Assembly (NCBI GenBank): GCA_030532685.1
Contig: JAUNKN010000002.1
Location: 1-64,000 of the forward strand
Direction of reading: 5' to 3'
Length of the DNA: 64,000 nucleotides
Source of the DNA: Bacteroidales bacterium
GTDB taxonomy: Bacteria; Bacteroidota; Bacteroidia; Bacteroidales; Bacteroidaceae
The position numbers were made by a program, and so were the translations under genes. The notes below the pieces were generated by a model. The model had not been told where the DNA came from, did not search any database, and saw nothing but the letters and a program-made list of their open reading frames with translations. Below, piece after piece: positions 42,706-50,461 of this stretch. The first letter of the stretch is position 1. Each line of letters starts with the position of its first letter.

Positions 42706-45276
42706 TTATTGAGCTACGTGCTTTTGTCCCTTTTGGATGTAAATGCCCTTCCAGGGAGTTGTGATGCGTCGTCCAGAGAGGTCAAAGCGTGCCCCTTGAG
42801 CTGAGGGAGAGGTCGTGGCTGGAGCTTCAATGTTGGTGAGCATCGAAACGTTCACTTGTTCGGTCCAGTCGCTGATGTATTCTTCGGCATCTCGCATACG
42901 AACGCGGAAGGCGTAGTCCCCTTCGGCAAGGCCCGTAAAGCTTCGGCTGGTGCCCATGAGTTGTTCCTTGACCTCGATGCTCTGATAGGGCATAGAGTAG
43001 TGTTCATCTTGCAATTCATCGGCGGTATAAGCGCGATTGAACACTCCCACGAAATAGAGATAGGCACGACGTTCAGTCGTCAGTTCTACGCGGTAGCTTT
43101 CGGTGATGTTGGAAAATTGTGCTGCGATCAGATTGCTGCCAGAAAAGGTGAGTGTCTGTTGCCCCAATACTGTACCGCTATTGGAGTCAATGAGACGCAC
43201 ATTGATCTTTGCTTGTGAATTGTTTCCATAAGGGAGTGCTCCTACGGCCACCGTCACCTTTCCCTCTTGAGGCTTATCGTTGGTCGCAGATACGAGTTTG
43301 CCTCGTTTCGAGCTGCTACCCATTTTGAGCTTTCGGTGAGAATTGTAGAGGTTTTCGCCTGTCCATCCCGAAGTCTCCATGTGTTGGTCCAGCTCTTTGC
43401 CGATGTCCTTTGTACCGTCTTGTCCTTGCTTGTTTCCTTTCATCTTGCTAAATGCCTCGAGCACTCCTAAGTGAAAGTGGTAGCTATCGGGATTTTTACG
43501 AAGCAGTTCGATATCGTAGCTCGCAGCTTGAGGAGCAGCATCCCAATTGGCTGTAAATCCCGTACGAGTCACGTTGGTGGCGTGCAAATTGCTGGGGAGG
43601 GTAAACACGCGTCCGCCCATAAAGGCAAAACTAATCAGACCGTCTTTTTCCGTGATGCGAGTAATGGGCTTGCCCATGAGATAGCTCCCTTTTTTGTTCG
43701 GGTTGTAGAGCTTGGCCATGGGGGAGGAAGTATCGGTCAGCTCGTCGTTGCCACTGCTGCCAGGCCAAAGGTCGCCTTGGTAGCTGTCGATGTCGCTGTC
43801 GAGCGTGCCATCGGCAGGAATTGGACTCACGCGCTGGTGCGTGCTCACGTTGTTGGGGCGATTTTCGGCCCAAGCCATGTGGTCGTAGTCGATGTGCGTG
43901 ATGAGCAGTCCTGTGCCCATGCTGTGTTTGTCCCACTTACTATGCTGGTGATTGTCGAGGATGTAGCACTCTGAGCGGTGGGCATCGTTGTAAATCACGT
44001 AGGCTTCTCCTCCGTCGGTGATGGCTTTCATATCCTTCACCTGCGTGGGTTGGTTCAGCTCGATGAGATTTTTCCAGCCCATGTACCAGCGTTCGTAGGC
44101 CGTGTAGGCGGCTGGTACGCGTCCTTCGGCATTGTAGGCGCCATAGTCCATGATGCTCCAAGCCCCCATTCCGAAGTTGGTGTCTTGGTTGCCGCTGGTG
44201 TCGTAAAAGTCGGGCAATCCCAAGCAGTGCGAGAATTCGTGGCAAATCACCCCGATACCAGACATTTCACTGCCTGAATTGCCCTCCAATTCGGACGAGC
44301 AGGCATAAGAAATAATCTTTTGTCCATCGAGTGTGAGCGCCAAGGAAGGTTCCAGCTCCCATTGGTGAGGCCAAATGGTGTTTTCAGGTGCATTGGCTGC
44401 TTCGGCATAGCCCGCATAGACGACGTAGACCTGTTCTACTTCGCCATCGTTGTTCCAATCGTATTGTTTATAATCGACCATAGGATCGGCCAGTCGGCAA
44501 GCCTCGACAATGAGCTTCTGCGCGTTGAGGTCGGCTCCCTGAGCATCGTTCTGACCATAGTAGTTAAGGTTGTTCGATACCGTTACGGGGCCTACAACGT
44601 CGAAGGATACATCAAATTTTCCATCGCTCTGGTCGTAAAAGTAGTCGCGCACGCTGCCCACGTGTCCATTCTTGCTGTAGCCCTTCAGGTTGGCGCACTG
44701 GTCAAAGGCCTCGCGCACTTTGGGCGTTTTCATCTTCACGTCCTTGAACTGAGCGAGGATGATGAGGCCCTTCTTTTTGCCCTGGACGGCCATGCCACTG
44801 CCTATGGTTGAGACAGGATTGGCTGTGCCAGCATCCAATCCTCGTGCGCGCAAAGGGCCTTGGCGTTGCAGGCGATATTTCACACGAGCTGCATGGCGTG
44901 CCACGTTACGTTCGCCCATTGTGCGGTGTAGCAGAGCCACTGTTTGCGCGGCGTTGAGCGTAGCGACCAGTTGTTTTTCTTCGGGTGTGCGTTCCTCGGC
45001 ATCGTGTGCGAGCATCTGAGTGGGGGAGAGGAGAGATAGGCTCACTTTATTGCCCTGCATTTCGCGGGCGTACACATAATGGCCCGCGGCGTTGCGCATC
45101 ACGGGAATGCCGTCGAGGGTGGTGCGATAGCCGAAGTTTTCGTCGCCATGCACCAAAAGAGTGAGGCGCTTGCCGTCAGGTTGTAGCACTACGGCAGGCT
45201 TGCGTTGGGCGGGGATGGCCGCAGCCTGTCCAACGCACAAAAGACAGAAGAGAAGAACGTGTAGAATGCGTTGCAT
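42706..45276 (-). CDS. Secreted M6 family metalloprotease
   Basis: 856 residues with signal peptide MQRILHVLLFCLLCVGQAAA. The M6 (immune inhibitor A type) zinc site is HEFSHCLGLPD at 346-356 (His346, Glu347, His350, with Asp356 as the likely third ligand), followed by a Met-turn in GAWSIMDYG. A fibronectin-type stretch begins near LPSNLHATNVTRTGFTANWD. The tail RFDLSGRRITTPWKGIYIQK is the usual Bacteroidetes C-terminal surface-sorting ending. It is probably an exported protease acting on host or dietary proteins. It has its own promoter and terminator. Confidence 0.9.
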   Translation of the reverse strand: MQRILHVLLFCLLCVGQAAAIPAQRKPAVVLQPDGKRLTLLVHGDENFGYRTTLDGIPVMRNAAGHYVYAREMQGNKVSLSLLSPTQMLAHDAEERTPEEKQLVATLNAAQTVALLHRTMGERNVARHAARVKYRLQRQGPLRARGLDAGTANPVSTIGSGMAVQGKKKGLIILAQFKDVKMKTPKVREAFDQCANLKGYSKNGHVGSVRDYFYDQSDGKFDVSFDVVGPVTVSNNLNYYGQNDAQGADLNAQKLIVEACRLADPMVDYKQYDWNNDGEVEQVYVVYAGYAEAANAPENTIWPHQWELEPSLALTLDGQKIISYACSSELEGNSGSEMSGIGVICHEFSHCLGLPDFYDTSGNQDTNFGMGAWSIMDYGAYNAEGRVPAAYTAYERWYMGWKNLIELNQPTQVKDMKAITDGGEAYVIYNDAHRSECYILDNHQHSKWDKHSMGTGLLITHIDYDHMAWAENRPNNVSTHQRVSPIPADGTLDSDIDSYQGDLWPGSSGNDELTDTSSPMAKLYNPNKKGSYLMGKPITRITEKDGLISFAFMGGRVFTLPSNLHATNVTRTGFTANWDAAPQAASYDIELLRKNPDSYHFHLGVLEAFSKMKGNKQGQDGTKDIGKELDQHMETSGWTGENLYNSHRKLKMGSSSKRGKLVSATNDKPQEGKVTVAVGALPYGNNSQAKINVRLIDSNSGTVLGQQTLTFSGSNLIAAQFSNITESYRVELTTERRAYLYFVGVFNRAYTADELQDEHYSMPYQSIEVKEQLMGTSRSFTGLAEGDYAFRVRMRDAEEYISDWTEQVNVSMLTNIEAPATTSPSAQGARFDLSGRRITTPWKGIYIQKGQKHVAQ

Positions 45277-45325
45277 AGAAAAGGGTTGAAGAGTTAGTTA
45301 AGTGGTTGAGTTAAAGTGATGGATG

Positions 45326-45333
45326 CAAAAATA
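45326..45333 (-). promoter_or_regulatory. -7 promoter box for the M6 protease
   Basis: Minus strand TATTTTTG, about 44 nt of leader. Confidence 0.55.
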
Positions 45334-45552
45334 CGACTACTTTCTTAAAAAAAAAGAGTGTATCCTCTACTTTTATGCTACGTTTTCTCTTTTGCGTATA
45401 TTTTGGAAACTCTGTGAAATCAAAATAGTGCTCGATTCTTCCCCTGAGTGGAAAGGGAATGACTCCTCTCGGAGTCGAGGATTGTGCCGTTGAGGGCGAG
45501 TCTGTCGTGTGGAGTTGAGTACTTGCCGAACGAACGTGCGTTGTAGAATATC

Positions 45553-45634
45553 CTGCGTGGGAAGGAAAAAAATCTACGTGGGACGCAGGATTTTTTTCTT
45601 CCCACGTAGATTTTTTTTCTTCCCACGTAGAAAT
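45553..45634. repeat. 21-bp repeat cluster, locus 5
   Basis: Two units in one orientation (CTGCGTGGGAAGG at 45553 and CTACGTGGGACGCAGGATTT at 45574) and two in the other (CTTCCCACGTAGATTTT and CTTCCCACGTAGAAAT), so the cluster can fold on itself. The rest of the gap 45277-45758 has no recognisable gene. Confidence 0.8.
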
Positions 45635-45758
45635 GTGCGCGAATGTTGAGGACTCTCCTCAACAACGCCTGAGTGAGAAGAAAAGGTAGAGTGAATGAAA
45701 AAGCATACTCAATCAAAACCGACAAGGATGGGGGATTCCCGTGAAAAAGCATAATAGC

Positions 45759-45801
45759 ATTTCGCCCCTCCGAATGGATATTCCACTCGGAGGGGCGAAA
45801 T
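45759..45801 (-). terminator. Terminator after purA
   Basis: A perfect 15-bp stem, ATTTCGCCCCTCCGA/TCGGAGGGGCGAAAT, with a 13-nt loop. Confidence 0.75.
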
Positions 45802-45837
45802 GTTGTTCTAAAGGTTTATCGCAGATGAGCGATGCCT

Positions 45838-47106
45838 TTATCGAATGATGGTCGCGTCGCGCTCGGGCCCTACGCTGAGGATGCTGATGGGGCAAGCTAA
45901 CTTCTTTTCGAGATAGGCGATGTAGTCGTCATAGGCCTTGGGGAACTCGCTTTCCTTGCGTACGTCGGTCAGAGGCGTGTTCCAACCAGGAAGTTCCTCG
46001 TACACAGCGGTCCAACCTTCTGTGTCGTAGGGCATGGTTTCGGTGCGTTGTCCGTCCTTTTCGTAAGCCACGCACACCTTGATGGTTTCGAAACCGTCGA
46101 GCACGTCGGCCTTCATCATGACAAGATCGGTCACTCCATTGATCATGATAGCGTATTTGAGGGCCACGAGATCCACCCAGCCGCAGCGGCGGTTGCGACC
46201 TGTCACTGCACCAAACTCCTTGCCGATGCGGCGAATCTCTTCGCCTGTTTCGTCAAACAATTCTACGGGGAAAGGCCCGCTACCTACACGAGTGGAATAG
46301 GCCTTGAAGATACCCCATACGCGACCTATGGTTTGAGGGGCCACACCCAGCCCCGTGCAAACGCCACCAATGGTGGTCGAGGAGGACGACACGAAAGGAT
46401 AGGTGCCATGGTCGAGGTCGAGCAAGCTGCCTTGGGCTCCCTCGGCCAGCACGTTTTTGCCTTCGGTCAGGGCTTGGTTGATGATAAACTCAGTGTCGGC
46501 AATGGGGAAACGACGCAGGTAGTCGATGCCTTGAAGCCAGCGTTCCTCTTCCTCAGTGATGTCGAAATCGTCGAAACCTAAATCGTTGAGAATTTGCAGA
46601 TGGCGCGATTTGAGTGCCTCATATTTGCTGGAGAAACCATCGAGGATGTCGCCCACACGCAAGCCTACGCGAGCGGCCTTGTCACTGTAGGTTGGCCCTA
46701 TGCCTTTGCCCGTAGTGCCTACCTTGGCTTTGCCTTTGGCTGCTTCGTAAGCACGGTCGAGCACGCGGTGGGTGGGGAGAATGAGGTGAGCACGTCGAGA
46801 AATGTAGAGGCGCTCGGTGATTTTGTAGCCCGCAGCTTCGAGCTCGTGTGCCTCGGCCATAAAGAGGTCGGGAGCAATGACGCAACCGTTGCCGATGATG
46901 TTCACCTTGCCCTCGTCAAAGATGCCCGAGGGAATGGAGCGGAGCACAAATTTCTTGCCATCGAAGATGATGGTGTGCCCAGCGTTGGGCCCGCCTGCGA
47001 AACGCGCCACGAGATCGTAGCGTGGGGTGAAGTAGTCGACGACTTTTCCTTTGCCTTCGTCGCCAAACACGATGCCTAAGAGGGCATCTACTTTTCCTTT
47101 TGCCAT
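45838..47106 (-). CDS. purA: Adenylosuccinate synthase
   Basis: Joins IMP and aspartate with GTP on the way to AMP. The 422 residues align over the whole enzyme: GGPNAGHTIIFDGKK, VGTTGKGIGPTYSDKAAR, EGAQGSLLDLDHGTYPFVSS, STRVGSGPFPTELF-like STRVGSGPFPVELFDETG, GAVTGRNRRCGWVDLVALK. The N-terminal loop reads GIVFGDEGKGKV where the textbook form is GxQWGDEGKGK; the catalytic Asp and His (NAGH) are kept. A full promoter precedes it. Confidence 0.95.
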   Translation of the reverse strand: MAKGKVDALLGIVFGDEGKGKVVDYFTPRYDLVARFAGGPNAGHTIIFDGKKFVLRSIPSGIFDEGKVNIIGNGCVIAPDLFMAEAHELEAAGYKITERLYISRRAHLILPTHRVLDRAYEAAKGKAKVGTTGKGIGPTYSDKAARVGLRVGDILDGFSSKYEALKSRHLQILNDLGFDDFDITEEEERWLQGIDYLRRFPIADTEFIINQALTEGKNVLAEGAQGSLLDLDHGTYPFVSSSSTTIGGVCTGLGVAPQTIGRVWGIFKAYSTRVGSGPFPVELFDETGEEIRRIGKEFGAVTGRNRRCGWVDLVALKYAIMINGVTDLVMMKADVLDGFETIKVCVAYEKDGQRTETMPYDTEGWTAVYEELPGWNTPLTDVRKESEFPKAYDDYIAYLEKKLACPISILSVGPERDATIIR

Positions 47107-47136
47107 ATATGGAGGATTACGATGTTGATTTCGCTA

Positions 47137-47168
47137 CAAAGTTAAGCCTTCCGAGGGAGATATGCAAA
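47137..47168 (-). promoter_or_regulatory. Promoter for purA
   Basis: Minus strand TTTG (47165-47168), 20 bp, TAACTTTG (47137-47144). A plus-strand TACTTTTG at 47178-47185 lies immediately upstream and may serve the divergent FAD gene. Confidence 0.75.
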
Positions 47169-47337
47169 AAAACTTCGTACTTTTGCAAAGGCACTGTGCA
47201 GAACGAAAAAGCACGATGGTTTTCCCAAAAAGCTGGTCGAAAGCCCGCGAGGGGGCGAAGCACATTTTTTTGTAGAGAAAGTGGTGTCTTGGCCGTTTTT
47301 CTTACGCTTGGAAAGTGCCTTAAGTGTAAATATATCG

Positions 47338-48972
47338 ATGATTACGACTCTCCAACTTCGCGTCACTCCCGATGTGGCCTATCAGCAAGCCGAACTGCGC
47401 CGATATGTGGCGCAGCATCTTAGTGTGGCGCCCCATGAGCTGCGAGCCGTGCGCATACGCAAACGCAGTATCGATGCGCGACAGCGCACCATTTATGTGA
47501 ATCTCACGCTCGAGGTCTTTGTGGGCGAAAATCCTACGAGTTTGGCCTACGAGCGCATCGACTATCCCAATGTGGCGCGCGCTCCCCACCAAGCCGTCAT
47601 TGTGGGTGCAGGTCCTGCGGGCTTGTTTGCCGCTCTGCGTCTCATCGAGGCCGGGGTGCGCCCCATCGTGTTGGAACGTGGTAAAGATGTGCGAGCGCGT
47701 AAGGCCGATTGCGCGATGATTTCGCGTGAGCATCGCGTAGATAGCGAAAGCAACTACTCTTTTGGAGAGGGAGGGGCAGGAGCCTATTCCGATGGAAAAC
47801 TCTATACGCGCTCCAAGAAAAGAGGCAACGTGGAGCGCATACTGCGCATTTTTTGCCAGCATGGTGCATCGACCGATATCCTGGCCGATGCTCATCCTCA
47901 CATAGGTACCGACCGTCTTCCGGCCATCATTGAGGCCATGCGCGAACAAATACGCGAAAGCGGAGGAGAAGTGCATTTTCAGCAGCGAGTGGACGAATTG
48001 CTCTTCTCGCTCGACGGCCGAAGCGTGTGTGGCGCTCGCACAGCCGACGGACGTGAATGGCTCGGCCCCGTGGTGCTGGCCACTGGGCATTCGGCACGCG
48101 ATACCTATCGCTACCTGCACACTGCTGGAGTAGAGGTCGAACAGAAAGGCGTGGCCATGGGCGTGCGTTTGGAGCACCCCTCTCGCTTGATCGACCAAAT
48201 TCAATACCACAATCCACGTGGTCGTGGGGAGTTTCTTCCCGCGGCAGAGTATGCCTTTGTGCAACAGGTCGAAGGGCGAGGAGTCTATAGCTTCTGTATG
48301 TGCCCGGGAGGCTATGTCGTACCTGCCGCAACGGGCGATGAGCAGGTCGTTGTCAATGGCATGAGCCCTTCGAACCGTGGCGGTCGTTGGAGTAACTCGG
48401 GGATGGTGGTCGAGACACATCCTGAGGATATTGACGGAGCTTTTGCCGCTTTCGTGCGGGAGGCCATGGCCGACGATGTTTTTGCGGCGAGCCATGCCGA
48501 TTTTGACGACGCAAACAATCCTCTCCGTATGCTCTATTTGCAAGAAGCAATAGAGCGTGCCACGTGGATACAGGGCGGCCGTAGGCAGGTGGCTCCTGCA
48601 CAACGCATGGTCGATTTTGTCAATGGGCGTCTCACGGACACACTGCCGCGCTCGTCCTATCCTCCTGGTATCATTGCTTCGCCCCTGCACTTTTGGATGC
48701 CTCGCCCCATTACGACGCGGTTGCAGGAAGCGTTCCGAAAGTTTGGACAGCGCACGCGCGGTCGCTTCTTGACCAACGATGCGATTCTGATCGCCAGCGA
48801 AACGCGCACTTCGGCTCCTTTGCGATTGCCACGTCTGAGCGACACCTTGCAGCACATTCGCCTCGAAGGGCTATATCCTTGTGGAGAGGGTGCGGGCTAT
48901 GCCGGCGGGATTGTTTCGGCTGCAATGGATGGAGAGCGATGTGCTGAGGCTCTGGCAGCAAGCTTGCGATAG
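47338..48972 (+). CDS. FAD-dependent NAD(FAD)-utilizing dehydrogenase (COG2509 family)
   Basis: A 544-residue flavoprotein. The N-terminal 80 residues are a small ferredoxin-like domain (LQLRVTPDVAYQQAEL), then the FAD loop VIVGAGPAGLFAALRLIEAG at about 87-106, FGEGGAGAYSDGKLYTR, and the C-terminal GLYPCGEGAGYAGGIVSAAM. The architecture is that of the widespread uncharacterised oxidoreductases annotated as NAD(FAD)-utilizing dehydrogenases; the substrate is unknown. It lies 36 nt before radA on the same strand. Confidence 0.9.
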   Translation: MITTLQLRVTPDVAYQQAELRRYVAQHLSVAPHELRAVRIRKRSIDARQRTIYVNLTLEVFVGENPTSLAYERIDYPNVARAPHQAVIVGAGPAGLFAALRLIEAGVRPIVLERGKDVRARKADCAMISREHRVDSESNYSFGEGGAGAYSDGKLYTRSKKRGNVERILRIFCQHGASTDILADAHPHIGTDRLPAIIEAMREQIRESGGEVHFQQRVDELLFSLDGRSVCGARTADGREWLGPVVLATGHSARDTYRYLHTAGVEVEQKGVAMGVRLEHPSRLIDQIQYHNPRGRGEFLPAAEYAFVQQVEGRGVYSFCMCPGGYVVPAATGDEQVVVNGMSPSNRGGRWSNSGMVVETHPEDIDGAFAAFVREAMADDVFAASHADFDDANNPLRMLYLQEAIERATWIQGGRRQVAPAQRMVDFVNGRLTDTLPRSSYPPGIIASPLHFWMPRPITTRLQEAFRKFGQRTRGRFLTNDAILIASETRTSAPLRLPRLSDTLQHIRLEGLYPCGEGAGYAGGIVSAAMDGERCAEALAASLR

Positions 48973-49008
48973 AGAGGAGTACCATACTTAAATCTTGACT
49001 TTACGCCT

Positions 49009-50406
49009 ATGGCAAAAACAAAAATGACTACGGCTTTCGTATGTGCCGAGTGTGGCTATGACACTCCGAAGTGGGCAGGGCGCTGCCCCTCCTGTGGAGA
49101 GTGGAACAGCTTGAAGGAGATGAAGCTGAGTCCTGATACTCCTTCGAAGGGCACTGCTGTGGTGGCTGCAGCTGGTTTGAAGCGTCAACAATCGAGAGCG
49201 CTGCGCCTCTCTCAAATAACGGCCAGTGAGGAAGCTCGCTACGATACGCACGATGGTGAGCTGAACCGAGTGCTTGGGGGAGGGCTTGTGCCAGGTAGTT
49301 TGGTGTTGTTGGGTGGAGAGCCTGGGATAGGAAAAAGTACTTTGCTGTTGCAAACGGTATTGGCTATGGCGCACCGACGCATTCTCTATGTGAGTGGAGA
49401 AGAGAGCGAACGACAAATTAAGCTGCGAGCCGATCGCTTGCAAACTACAGATGCACCTGCCGAAAACCTTTATCTGCTTTGCGAAACGAAGCTCGAAAAT
49501 GTTTTTGAGCACGTCAAGGAGGTGCAGCCAGAACTTCTCATTATCGACTCGATACAAACTTTGCAAACCGAAACCGTCGATTCTTCTCCAGGTAGTATCA
49601 CGCAGATAAGGGAATGTGCCACGGGACTGTTGGCTTATGCTAAGGATAATGGCGTACCTGTCCTGCTCATTGGTCACATCACGAAAGAGGGAAGTATCGC
49701 AGGGCCGAAAGTTTTGGAGCACATTGTCGATTGTGTACTTCAGTTCGAGGGCGATAGGCATCATCTCTATCGCATTTTGCGTTCCATCAAAAATCGTTTT
49801 GGCTCCACGGCAGAATTGGGCATCTACGAGATGAATGCTACGGGCTTACGCCCAGTGGAAAATCCCTCCGAATTACTGCTCTCTCAGCGAGAGGAAGCAC
49901 TTTCGGGAGTGGCTATCTGTGCTGCCTTGGAGGGAGTGCGTCCTTTCTTGATAGAGACACAAGCCTTGGTTTCGACCGCAGCTTACGGTACGCCACAACG
50001 TTCGTCCACGGGTTTTGACTTGCGCCGACTCAATATGTTGTTGGCCGTTTTGGAGAAACGCGTGGGATTCAAACTGGGGGCGAAGGATGTGTTCCTGAAC
50101 ATTGCTGGCGGCATTCGCGTTGCCGACCCTGCCATTGATTTGAGCGTGATAGCTGCTGTGCTCTCGAGCAATGTGGACACGCCTATAGAGGCCAATGTGG
50201 CAATGGCGGGCGAATGCGGATTGAGTGGCGAAATACGCCCCGTGACACGTATAGCTCAGCGCATCGCTGAGGCACAAAAGTTGGGCTTTTCTCGCTTTCT
50301 ACTGCCCGAACAAAACATGAAAGGTTTGGAGCGTGGGCAATTTCCGAATATAGAGCTTGTTCCAGTATCGAGGGTAGAGCAGGCGCTGCGCGAATTGTTT
50401 GGCTAA
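49009..50406 (+). CDS. radA: DNA repair protein RadA
   Basis: A 465-residue helicase-like ATPase that helps branch migration in homologous recombination. It has a C4 zinc finger (Cys12, 15, 26 and 29), Walker A GEPGIGKST at 103-111, Walker B LLIIDSIQTL, the RadA motif KNRFG at 261-265 and a C-terminal Lon-like domain (FLNIAGGIRVADPAIDLSVI). Length and order are typical. It is followed by a BamA/TamA-type gene after 55 nt, probably in one transcript. Confidence 0.97.
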   Translation: MAKTKMTTAFVCAECGYDTPKWAGRCPSCGEWNSLKEMKLSPDTPSKGTAVVAAAGLKRQQSRALRLSQITASEEARYDTHDGELNRVLGGGLVPGSLVLLGGEPGIGKSTLLLQTVLAMAHRRILYVSGEESERQIKLRADRLQTTDAPAENLYLLCETKLENVFEHVKEVQPELLIIDSIQTLQTETVDSSPGSITQIRECATGLLAYAKDNGVPVLLIGHITKEGSIAGPKVLEHIVDCVLQFEGDRHHLYRILRSIKNRFGSTAELGIYEMNATGLRPVENPSELLLSQREEALSGVAICAALEGVRPFLIETQALVSTAAYGTPQRSSTGFDLRRLNMLLAVLEKRVGFKLGAKDVFLNIAGGIRVADPAIDLSVIAAVLSSNVDTPIEANVAMAGECGLSGEIRPVTRIAQRIAEAQKLGFSRFLLPEQNMKGLERGQFPNIELVPVSRVEQALRELFG

Positions 50407-50461
50407 TTCCTTTTTCCTAAGCAAGGAGATGCTTGGCACACGCTTCATCATATTGAAACTT

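Noticed and set aside
42706..45276. Possibility that the M6 protease is an immune inhibitor of a phage or island
   Set aside because: Signal peptide, Bacteroidetes C-terminal tail and normal composition point to a resident secreted enzyme; no integrase, transposase or attachment site is nearby.
47320..48855. 511-codon open frame on the minus strand opposite the FAD gene
   Set aside because: Shadow; the plus strand carries a complete flavoprotein with FAD-binding motifs.
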